Positions 26,001 through 64,000 of a DNA stretch of 64,000 bases are shown piece by piece. The notes beneath the pieces are model-generated. The model had not been told where the DNA came from and did no database searches. It saw only the letters and a program-made list of their open reading frames with translations. Numbering within the stretch: position 1 is the stretch's first letter; each line of letters starts with the position of its first letter. The stretch is from Ophthalmolycus amberensis. Its lineage: Eukaryota > Chordata > Actinopteri > Perciformes > Zoarcidae. The position numbers and the translations under genes were made by a program. The stretch is taken from positions 189,001 to 253,000 of the forward strand of contig JAFEUB010000843.1 in NCBI GenBank assembly GCA_024529925.1, in the 5' to 3' direction.

Positions 26001-26219
26001 AGATATCACATGGATTTAATAGCTTCAGCAGCATAACATTCAGGTTGTGAAATTCAATATCCACACATTTCTGTAATTACCATATTTACACAAATATTGC
26101 TACTCATACCACACACACCAGGTCAGATTTTTGCTAATTTAGCAACTGGTTTCAGACATGATCATTAACTGTCAAACACGTGATGGTATATTAATCTGAA
26201 CTTACAGTTCTGTAAACAT
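23072..26219 (-). CDS. pdzd3: PDZ domain-containing 3 (NHERF4), four PDZ domains, with a one-base frameshift in PDZ1
   Basis: Ten coding exons on the minus strand: 26219-26206, 25396-25332, 25241-25029, 24948-24744, 24640-24504, 24353-24149, 24059-23863, 23746-23537, 23416-23201 and 23107-23072. Allowing for one extra base near 25152, the protein is 498 residues. It starts MFTELKFTFNPKEGIDNP; the first exon codes only 14 bases. Four PDZ domains follow: PDZ1 about 43-125 (SYGFRLR), PDZ2 about 150-225 (carboxylate loop LGINF), PDZ3 about 255-340 (GFGFLLR) and PDZ4 about 390-470 (GFGFNL). The human NHERF4 signatures EKGIDNP and RLSPLLF have close counterparts here. The family scaffolds apical transporters and guanylate cyclase C in epithelia. 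The only defect is the frameshift, which as written leads to a stop at the end of exon 3; the other exons are intact. The protein ends ISSL, itself a class I PDZ ligand. PDZK1 is the alternative, but length, N-terminus and linkage to atp5mg favour pdzd3. Confidence 0.87.
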
Positions 26220-26675
26220 CTGCGCGGTTCCGTCTACTAAACTGTGAGGTGTCAGCTTTAGAGCAAGATTTGACGTTTGAGCCTCGGCTGACAGAGCAGC
26301 TGACTTTAAGTATCAGGTAAGAGGCCATAAAACCGGGGTTGACTTTGTGTAATTATATTTAGCCTTTGGCTTCTCTCAAAGGGGAGGGAATCAAAGAACA
26401 TTCAAAACCTCAACGTTACAAATGTCCAATGAATATGTGACAGATAAATAATCAAAACATGGCAAGGCCTGCAGTCAGTCAGCATTTTTACATAAGTGGA
26501 TTATTGCATCAGAACAATTTAGATGAGATTATTTTGTCAGAGAAAAATATGCTTCAGCCCTCGAAAACACTGTTTTTGTCAGTTCATGGGTTTAAAAGAC
26601 AAACAAAGGGAAATGACTAGCACATTTATTGAACAATTGATTGATTCATTTTCATTCCTTCTTTTCTAATATCCA
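26220..26675. other. pdzd3 upstream region
   Basis: Upstream of the short first coding exon of pdzd3. No TATA box or other clear promoter element was identified, and no other gene is seen. Confidence 0.45.
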
Positions 26676-26936
26676 GGTGGTGTGCCGCAGGGATCCATTT
26701 TGGGCCCTGTCCTGTTCACCGTTGATGTAAATGCAGTTGTCTCTTCTGTGTCTAAGTGTAAAATTCCCGTTTACACAGACGATATTGTTCTATACTGTTT
26801 TTCTGATTCTGTTCAATTAACCATGAATTGCAACTCTCCTTTAATGCCCTGCAAGATGCACGTGTTAACACTAAATTGTTACTTAATGAGAATAAAACAC
26901 AATTCTTGCTATTCTCCACATGCAAATATATAGATT

Positions 26937-26984
<48 letters not shown>

Positions 26985-27410
26985 TTCCACTCTGACTGTT
27001 TCACATTGAGAGAGTCACAGAATACAAATATGCTGGCAATTGTCTAATGGGAAATTCACATAAAAATATGTAGAAAAGTTGTTGATGAACTTAGTTTGTG
27101 AAGCATAGTTTGTTGTACTGAAACAGAAGCTGCAGATAGAGGATTGTTGAAGCAACTTTGCTCCCAGATCTGGACTACGGAGATGTCAACGTGCAGCTGC
27201 CTCCAGGTTCATTGCTAGTGATCATTATAACATTCACTGCACTCTATATGATAATGCTGGTCGGCCTTCCCTGTCTGAAAGAAGTAACACCTTGTCGCAC
27301 TTGAATTTGCTGATGCTTACTCATCTCCATATTGTGGCTGTTAGCAGGAGTACAGCTGACGCAGTGAACCGTCCACACACTGCTTATCTATTTAGTTCAT
27401 CGTGTCAGTG
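26676..27410 (+). mobile_element. Degenerate LINE reverse-transcriptase fragment
   Basis: Begins with GVPQGSILGPVLF and, 24 residues later, YTDDIVLYC, a variant of the YADD catalytic motif of non-LTR reverse transcriptases. After an inserted or expanded (TA)n tract the 3' part of the same domain continues in other frames (SRFIASDHYNIHCTLYDNAG, then GRPSLSERSNT). Stops and frameshifts show it is dead. The clade looks L2/Rex1/CR1-like. Borders are approximate. Confidence 0.78.
26944..26983. repeat. (TA)n microsatellite inside the LINE fragment
   Basis: About 20 TA units interrupting the reverse-transcriptase fragment, so the tract expanded after insertion. Confidence 0.95.
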
Positions 27411-29408
27411 ACACTGAGTCCGTGTTGCGCTGACACAGTGTAACATAGAAACCAACTGTTATGATAATGCAACACAATTAGTAACTCTTTGCTCCCACAA
27501 GAATTCCATCTCTCACATCACATCTAAGTAGCTGAATAGCTTATACCACCGACTGCTAATGCAGAAAATGGGTCACTGTTTGCTTTTCCCTCCCATAAAC
27601 CTTCTTTAATGTCCAAGAGCATCGTGGTCCTCTATATAAACACAAAGACAAGCTGCTGACGCTTGATAAGATGAGAGTTTTGACTTGTAAATGCTGATCA
27701 CAATTAGAAATATCCTTTTTTTCTCTTTCTTTTTAGCACTTTCCGAACGGATGGATTGAATTTCTTCAACAAGCCAAGCAATAGAAATCAAGTGTTGTAT
27801 TTAAAACCTATATTTCATCAGACATATATGCAATGGTTGATTAACTGCAATCTCAGTTTGATCATAAATGCAGCACAGTAGAATACAAAGATAGCACAAG
27901 CATGAGAAGAACTTTAAGAGGGAAAAACATAAGCAGGGTGAAATTTAAGGACAACATGGGTAAGACGGCTCATATGAGATAGCTGGCAAACGAAGATAAG
28001 GAAATGTCGAAAGGTTTTACGTATATTACCTGCACTTGAACTCATCTTGTGTCTCTTTCCCATCTAGTCGGCAGTCTCCCACACAGGGAGGGAACAGAGG
28101 GAGTGCTGTAAGTCCACACATTTATTTTGACCACAGAGAGACTCCTCCCTTCGAGGGACACCAGGCTTAATGTTTCATCTGTGTGTGAAATTTTGAGCGC
28201 ACACATTTATACATAAGGTCTGAATCACATGGCACTGTGGACTGCAAGTCCGAAACACACAACAAGGTCGTTCCCTACTGTTCTGTTCTTGTTACTCTGT
28301 AAAAGTTAGAGCTCTCTGTGAGTTGTGGGTGCGACATCGGTGCCATGTTCCCACGACAATTTCACCCAGGACTGACTGTCGGTGTCAAGGCTAAAGCCCC
28401 GATGACAAGTTGCACAAACAGATCAACAAGCCAATAAAAATAACAGAGGAGTGATTTACAGTATATTTCGGTCGGTAGAGCAGAAGGAGTGGTGCAGATG
28501 AGCATGGTGAGCACGACTAAGAACTGAATGACTGGAAACGCAGAGGAAAGGAGGGTGTTGAGAAATCAAAACAGTATTCTCGGTCATATCTATTTCACTT
28601 AAAGGGTTCCGGGAAGCCATGCCACACTTAGAGACACAGCATTGAAGATCTTTAGAGTTCATTGTGATGCATTTTTCAGAGAAAGATTAAAGACAGTCAG
28701 TATTCAACAGTTGGCCCTCATGTTTATCTGGATAAACAGGAGATACGAGGTCAAAGGGATGACTTCCAGTATCTTTACTTGCTGATTCAGCATTCCAACA
28801 ATCACTCTGGAATCCAGCTCTTTTGTTTGACTGAAACATTTAAGAGTTTAGCCCTTATAAGTCTCACACATTTCACATTTCATCAACAATCAATACATCA
28901 AAACGTGGCTATTTCTATGCTCTTTCAGATGATGTGCCCATTTAAGCAACAGGTTTTTAAATCATCTGGATCAAAGCACCAAGAGAGCCCCCCTCGCTCT
29001 CTCATTGACTGTAATGTTATTTCACCTCATCAAGTCTTGATCAAAAAAACAAAATGTGGAGACTTTTAAAACTATGATTTTTCAGTCATTTTTCCTTTTG
29101 ACCACGCAAATTATAAGTCTACATCTTCAGGAGAGTCTTGAGATTGTCAAAGTGAAGCTATTAAATCAATACATCATATAGTTTTTGACTCAGAGGGGTT
29201 ATTTAGGTAGAACCTTCCCTGTGTTACCACCAGTTGTGGCCAACAGTGACTCTTTCAGACAAGGTAATTCTCATCAGTCGATTAGACATCAAAACGTTTC
29301 TGCCTGTTTTTGATTGGTTTATCACTTTTGAGTTCTTTATGGAACCTCTCTCTACTTTTCAAATTATTAACAGATTCAAATCGTTTGATGTTTTAAGGTG
29401 TGTAATAC
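27411..29408. other. Gene-poor spacer
   Basis: AT-rich sequence without recognised coding exons or repeat families. Short open frames (for example 28456-28662 and 28779-29069) show no domain and no splice continuity. Confidence 0.5.
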
Positions 29409-29537
29409 CTCTCTCTCTCTCTGTCTCTCTCTCTGTCTCTCTCTCTCTGTGTGTGTGTGTGTGTGTGTGTTTGAGAGAGAGACAGAGAGTCTCTGTCTCT
29501 CTCTCTGTCTGCCTGTCTGTCTCTCTCTTTCTCTCTT

Positions 29538-29568
<31 letters not shown>

Positions 29569-29880
29569 GTCTTTCTGTCTGTTCTCTCTCTTTCTCTCTT
29601 TGTCTCTCTCTCTGTCTGCCTGTCTGTCGCTCTCTTTCTCTGTCTGTCTGTCTGTCTGTCTCTCTCTGTCTTTCTGTCTGTTTCTCTCTTTCTCTCTTGT
29701 CTCTCTCTCTGTCTGCCTGTCTGTCGCTCTCTTCTCTGTCTGTCTGTCTGTCTGTCTCTCTCTGTCTTTCTGTCTGTCTCTCTCTTTCTCTCTTGTCTCT
29801 CTCTCTGTCTGCCTGTCTGTCTCTCTCTTTCTCTCTCTCCGTCTCTCTGTCTGTCTGTCTCTTTCTCTTTCTCTCTCTCA
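29409..29880. repeat. TCTC/TGTC-rich satellite-like tract with higher-order structure
   Basis: About 470 bases of pyrimidine-rich simple repeat (TCTC, TGTC, TTTC) with a short (GT)n and a GAGAGAGACAGAGAG inversion near 29470. The block CTCTCTGTCTGCCTGTCTGTC recurs at about 29502, 29608, 29706 and 29804, giving higher-order units of about 100 bases. Several long open frames on both strands run through it, but they are purely low-complexity (Ser/Leu/Cys or Arg/Glu/Asp/Thr) and are not genes. Confidence 0.95.
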
Positions 29881-30275
29881 CACATACAGGCACTCAGGTC
29901 TTGGGGATTTGTTGCGATTGATTTCAGCTTTCTGCATTCCAACTCATTTTCTGCAGGAAATGCATTTTTTAGTGTTCATATGGATTGTAGTCGTTACTTT
30001 AGTTTAGACCAATACGAGTTGGGATGACTAACAATGACGAGTAGAGGTTTACAGGGTGAACTTGAGTCAAACTGGCACTGCCACCTTTGAGCATGGCAAC
30101 AGTTCAGATGCTGTTAGGGAAGTACTGCATACATGGATTTGGTCAGAAAGTCACAGAAGTTGCAGAGAAGCTTGCTGGTAGAAGTGTCACCCCGCATGCA
30201 CAGTCTTATGGGCCCAGCAGGTGGCACTGTGCAGCATCTCCTGAATAATAATCTACTGCCAGAAAATGACATTAC

Positions 30276-31274
30276 TCTGTGTACTACAGTTTTTCTCAAT
30301 TGCTAAAACACTAAAACCCATTGGCTGAACAAAGTTCTCAGTTGCCTGAACTCATTTAGCTAATTGTGCAGTCTGTTGTCAATAAACTATTTCACATGGT
30401 AAAACACAATTTGCAGATCTCACTTAGACTTTTCAACAAAACTCTAAACACATTCTCAGTCTCAAAACACATTCTGCACTCTAATGCACATGTCATCCAT
30501 ACTGGTAAACACAAGTGGCAACAATCAAATACAAATAGAGAACACATGTCATTGATTGAACACAATCACTCAAAATTGATTTCACTTGTATCAAATGATG
30601 TGACACAACCAATATAAGCCAGTTTAGAGAGCAAACAGGTGGTTGAAGGTGGGAAGGAGAAAGTCTGAGAATGGATAGAAGAAACAATGTGAGAGGACAT
30701 CGTGCTTTCTATTTGTTACAGTAACAGTACTGACTGCTCAATAGATTTTGACTGGTTGCAGGTTCACATCAACAAAGAACAAGAATTACAGTATCACAGA
30801 GACAAAGGACACGTTTGTGAGATGCAGGGTACAGTACTGTAAAAATAGGGGTACAAGGAGGAGGAAGAACAAAAGAAATTGCAAAGAGCAAAGCACAGTA
30901 GTAATTTCTGATCAATTTTGAGCTACTGTAATAGAACATGTTTTCGTTCATATGAAATTTGTTTTGAGAAATAAAAATCTACTTCTCCCTGAGAACTATA
31001 TGTTTTGAACAATGTGTTTTCTATTTATTGGTGTATTGTTTACTGACTGCTTGATAGTGTATATTATTTTGATCACTTTGTTTATGATTTGAGAGCAGTG
31101 TTTGATTTTGAGCACAGGTAAAACTGTTTTGAGGCGAAAGTTTCATTTTGCAAGAGGATTCAGAGGTTTTGTAAATAGTGCTTGAAGATGAGGTTTTGTG
31201 TTTCCAGTTTTGAGAGAATGGGTGACCGTTTCAAGAAATGTGTCTTAGCAATTGTGAAAAACTGTAATACTGTA
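30276..31274. mobile_element. Non-autonomous inverted-repeat DNA transposon, Tc1/mariner-like
   Basis: The left end TACTACAGTTTTTCTCAATT is mirrored by the right end, which read inwards is TATTACAGTTTTTCACAATT followed by GCTAAGACAC (left: GCTAAAACAC). That gives terminal inverted repeats of about 30 bases with three or four mismatches, about 1 kb apart. The interior has no intact transposase. The family assignment rests on TIR style and possible TA flanks and is tentative. Confidence 0.7.
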
Positions 31275-34200
31275 TCCAAACCAATGATGAGTAATTGAGG
31301 CCTCGACCCACTAGATGGCAACAAATTCCAAATTAAATGTGTATGCACTGAAAACAGTTTGACAATTTGCATTAAAATTACACATTAGATCAATTAGAAA
31401 TGTGACAACTGTATTTGTTGTAGCTTGAACATGTTCTAGTATTTGTAACAAGCCAAGTCCAGCCCTAAAAGTAGTGCTAATTTTTAGGTACAATGCTACT
31501 CAGACATATATTTAATCAAAGTGCAAAGACAGCAACAGGTGCAAACGTTGGGCAGCTCACCATCCAGATCTTAATTCAAAATGATTTCATTGGTCCCTCC
31601 TCGGACTGGTATTTGTGACCAGCGACAAATTATTCTTCCTCTTGCTTGCAAGGTGCAAAGGCCCACGCACAGTCAATTAGTAGCTTCCCCTACACTGACG
31701 TTCAAAGGTTAGGCTCCAATATACTACGAGTTTGTAAAAAATGAATGTGCAAGCATTTAGCATGTGTGCATGCGTTATGGTTCAACTGAGACAGACGAAA
31801 TATTTACGAGTTTACAAGAGCGGTGATATAACCATCCCCATGTGACAATGACAGAGGGGGAATGTGATTGAACTTGAACCTGCTAAATGACAGACAGAAA
31901 GAGAGGAGAAATCACACTATGTTTCTACAGTGTGTTTGTGTTATAACCCCTCCCTTCTTAAAGTAGAGCAGGGATAATGAGAGAGAGAGGGGGGGGGGAG
32001 AGAGAGGGAAAGAGAGACAAAAATAAGAGACAAGCCAATAGACTTCTAAGGGACTTTTCAACCCTGGTTCCGGATCCATGTCTCAGTCCCGCTCAGTCAT
32101 CCCTGATGGGATCCTCCCAGCCACAGGAAGACACGGAGCTCCCATCTGTGCCTAAATCCTTGCCAAAGCACTGGAGAGCACTAACGGCCAGAAATCTGTA
32201 AAGGAGACAGTTACCTTTTTGTGAGCATGACCCGGTTTGGTGCACATATCTCAAGTCCGAGCAAGACTGCTCCTCTGTGGGCCCTTAATTGACTCCTATC
32301 TTAAATAGAGATGGGGACATCTTGTTAGAGAGCCTGAAGATGAGGGCAAAGTTCCTGCAGAACCACCAGCGCTGCCCTTCATTTTGCATGGAGCCTGGGG
32401 CTAAGCTCAGCCTCAGCGGGCCTGTGTGACATCCTTGCAGAGAGTCCAAATGCCACTCTTTTATCGTGACACACATGGCTTCTCTGTTAGTGTCTGAGTC
32501 TTGCGTTTCTTCGGCCTGTGAATCCATAGCAACAGCAGCGTGAATGGTCTATTCAGGACGGCCTCCACTGCACCCTCTGCCTCTGAGACTATACACGCAA
32601 ACAAATTGCACAGTTGGTTTGGTCCAGGTTTTTTAGACTTGGTCCCAGGTGGAAAAGAACGCTCGTCAATTAAATCTAAGGAAAAAAAGAATAGGAAAAC
32701 TGCTGTTTATGCTCCACTAAATCCTCTGTCGTCTGAGCAGTGACTGGTCTCCTCTCCTAATTATTATTATATTATTTCTTTAACACAAATATGACAATGC
32801 AGGTTTACGATGCAGGAATTCCTTCTTGAACAATTTTGTAAGTTATATACCCCACCCCCAATCACTTCCCCTCCACATTTGATTGTGAAATGTTTCGGCC
32901 TGTTTTCTTCTTCTTCTTCTTCTTCTTCTTCTTCTTCTGTTTTTCTGAGTAGTTTTGTCCAGGGGGTCATTCTGGATGGATCACAATCCAGATGTTGTTT
33001 GGTAGGACATTGATGCTATTGGGACAAGACATTATAATCACACGATAGAAAACAGAAAAAGTCAACATCATCACATGGAATTTCAACATCATTTCTAGCC
33101 CAATCTAATAACATTCAGTGTATGTTTTTGAAACTAACTTGATTTGTTGTCTGTTAATTGATCTGCAATGAAATTGTCTGGATGCACAGCACGGAAAAAA
33201 AGCAGCTAGTGTGAATTAGTCCTGATGTTGGCAATTAACAATTAAAAAAATGTTGTTAATCTCTAAATAAATCTGGAGTGTTTACACCTGATATGCTATA
33301 CATGTTCATGTTATTTATCCTAAAAAAAACTTTGAACAATGCACAAACACATGTCTACTGCTTGCAGTAGATTTATGCCATGTTTATTTGGCTGGTGTCT
33401 CTAGACCAATGTTTTTTTAACAAGAGGATTGATTTCATTTTGCTGTTATTATTGACAAGATATGAACGCAATGAAACATGGTATAAAAAACGTGTTCCGG
33501 AACATGCCTCTCTATTTATCACAGAGACAAACCACTATAATCTTTTCAGTTGACCATCATGTGAGGACAACTTTCTTTACATTGTGGTCTATTTTACATG
33601 TATATGTATCTACATCATGGTGGCCTTGCAGGGAAAAATACTGCATTTCAAGGCATCGTGATATGTGATTGACAAATGCCATGTACTCATTTTCTTCAGC
33701 CATAATTGCTGGCTCAGCATATTGACATCTCTGCTAAAAGGTCAGCTCGTTTGAGGAACAGTTTTGCCAGCATTCCGTTTTACATTGAGCAATAAAGTTA
33801 CATCCTTTGCCAACAGAAATTGTGGATGTAAAAAAGGGAAATGATCCCTTGGGTGCACACTCCACCCAACAGATATTGCATGATTCTGACCAAAGCACGC
33901 TCTGATATTGGTGAAGATGTCATTATTCTTTGGAATTTCACTTGTATTTATCAGATTCTCTTGAGGAAATTACATGGTGCTCTTTTTTTTTTCTTTTTTT
34001 TTTTACATTTGAAGTAACTTCTCAGTGTAAAATATGACAGTCTAACATAAGGGTGAATGGTGATTTATGATCATATGATAATAGAGGATGTGAAGCATGC
34101 TCACTGGGAGCATTATGAAAAATAATTTAGATACAATTATATGGTTATTGAGAACAAGATAAAGTTGAATGTCTGGCTTGAGTTCAGAGTGTTCTGATTG

Positions 34201-34450
34201 GCTGAGAGGAACAAGTGTAACAACACGTAGGACTGACGTTAATTTACAAATACGAATGATGTGGCAAAAATCACAGGGCGAATAGAAAGAAGTAGTTCCA
34301 GTTTCACATTTATTTTGTATGTATTTGTATGTCCAGGTCTTGTGTCACTGTTTGGTAATTCAAATACAACATTAAATGTATTAAATATTTCTAAATATAC
34401 CAATGAAATAGTGATTATACACGCCATGATGCACTTTTAAAAAGTGTGAC
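31275..34450. other. Gene-poor spacer upstream of cltc
   Basis: No coding exon recognised. It contains a G/A-rich stretch (31977-32022), a (TTC)n microsatellite and a T-rich run (33985-34005). Open frames at 31977, 32285, 32540 and 33462 have no domain. About 3 kb of sequence here remains unexplained. Confidence 0.5.
32906..32938. repeat. (TTC)n microsatellite
   Basis: Eleven TTC units in a row. The opposite-strand frames read poly-Ser or poly-Glu and are not genes. Confidence 0.95.
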
Positions 34451-34483
34451 TGCGTATTCATCCGCCTCACTGAGTGGACTTCC

Positions 34484-34493
34484 ATTTCCGGGA
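34484..34493. promoter_or_regulatory. cltc: Candidate ETS site in the cltc promoter
   Basis: CATTTCCGGG contains the ETS core CCGGAAAT on the opposite strand, about 265 bases upstream of the cltc start codon. This fits a housekeeping, TATA-less promoter. Motif evidence only. Confidence 0.35.
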
Positions 34494-34753
34494 TGTTTTA
34501 TCTTCAGACCAACCTCCACCGCCATTGCAGGTCCAGGGAGTCGGTGTAGTGGCAGTCGGTTGTTAGCCAGGGGAAGACCGCAAGTTGAGGGACGAATTAT
34601 AAAGTACCACCACACCGACAGCAGGTTTTACGCAAGGCTTACTACTAATTCATTTGGAATTTAGACTAGAATCCTGCTGGCTGTCTGGCTAGGATCTAAG
34701 AGAAGAAGCCGTAATTTGTTAGCATTAGAAGCGGAGGAGTGAGAGGACCCGCC

Positions 34754-63467
<28,714 letters not shown>

Positions 63468-64000
63468 GTGAGTCAGCTCTTTTCTGAACTGAGACATAGT
63501 GGTTTTGATATGAACGAAGCCCACATTGCTGTGTAACACCGCTGTCATCCTGTCAGAGGATCAACACGAGCATCAGAGCACATTTTAGTTTGTTTTAAAC
63601 GGATTCATGCAGGTTCTCCTATCGGGGCATCGTGACCGATAGCAGGCAAGTAATCAAAACCAGCTTTTAACTGTCTGGACAGTGCAGTCAGGATTAATGA
63701 TTGTTCATTTTTAATGGGGTATCTGTTATTAGGCCTGATTATGTGCAACATCATTTATTCAAACTACAAAATGAAGTAATTGTCATCTCTTCACTTGTTG
63801 GTCCTTTGAGTTTCTTGAGTCTGATCCATAAACCAGAGTTTACAAAACTAGCTGATAAAACCATCTGTTTAAAGGACAAATAGTCCGAATACACGGCATG
63901 TTGACAAATGCAACATTTTTACCATTGTTTTCCGTACTCAAAAGTCTTTCCAATAGTTGACTGTTTACCAAAATTCCTTTACAGGGAAATCCTTTTAATG
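63468..64000 (+). other. cltc: cltc intron 28 up to the right edge
   Basis: The exon ending at 63467 is followed by GTGAGT and AT-rich intron. The next expected residues (VDKLD and onward) are not found before position 64000, so the last cltc exons lie outside the window. Confidence 0.8.

Noticed and set aside
29234..30027. Long open frames (up to 257 codons) on both strands
   Set aside because: They are translations of the TCTC/TGTC simple repeat (Ser/Leu/Cys or Arg/Glu/Thr/Asp only), with no domain and no codon structure.

Overview
The window is a piece of a ray-finned (teleost) fish genome. The evidence is short vertebrate-style exons with GT-AG introns, AT-rich introns and spacers, abundant di-, tri- and poly-C microsatellites, degenerate L2-type LINEs, and hAT, PIF/Harbinger and Tc1/mariner-like elements. 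There is also a pair of fish-style TRIM16/25-like genes with C-terminal PRY-SPRY domains. No operons, CRISPR arrays, tRNA or rRNA genes were seen. All gene models were built by hand from conserved protein sequence, splice sites and reading-frame continuity.

Layout. (1) 1-2400, minus: 5' end of ruvbl2 (AAA+ ATPase, Reptin), with one untranslated and two coding exons; the rest lies to the left of the window. (2) 3385-4396: dead L2-like LINE 3' end. (3) 4899-5085: 44-bp tandem repeat. (4) 5393-9878, minus: complete seven-exon TRIM gene (TRIM-A, 572 aa). (5) 9.9-13.46 kb: shared upstream spacer with no gene recognised. (6) 13794-18763, plus: second complete seven-exon TRIM gene (TRIM-B, 575 aa), head-to-head with TRIM-A and with almost identical exon lengths. 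(7) 19777-21668, minus: atp5mg (ATP synthase subunit g, 103 aa, three exons). (8) 23072-26219, minus: pdzd3/NHERF4 with four PDZ domains (10 exons, about 498 aa), carrying a single-base frameshift in PDZ1. (9) 26.2-34.4 kb: gene-poor spacer with a LINE remnant, a 470-bp TC/TG satellite-like tract and a 1-kb inverted-repeat transposon. (10) 34754 to the right edge, plus: clathrin heavy chain gene cltc, 28 coding exons visible covering 1609 codons. Its 11.3-kb first intron contains a PIF/Harbinger element and a hAT element.

The genes do not form one pathway. ruvbl2, atp5mg and cltc are housekeeping genes (chromatin/snoRNP/PIKK assembly, mitochondrial ATP synthesis, coated-vesicle formation). 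pdzd3 is an apical epithelial scaffold. The two TRIM genes look like a local inverted duplication of an E3 ubiquitin ligase, a family often used in fish innate immunity. atp5mg and pdzd3 are also linked in human (11q23.3), which supports both calls. I found no clearly new biological system. The points most worth checking are the pdzd3 frameshift, a perfect 34-bp palindrome beside an atp5mg splice donor, the TRIM inverted pair, and the cut-and-paste elements whose ends can be read.
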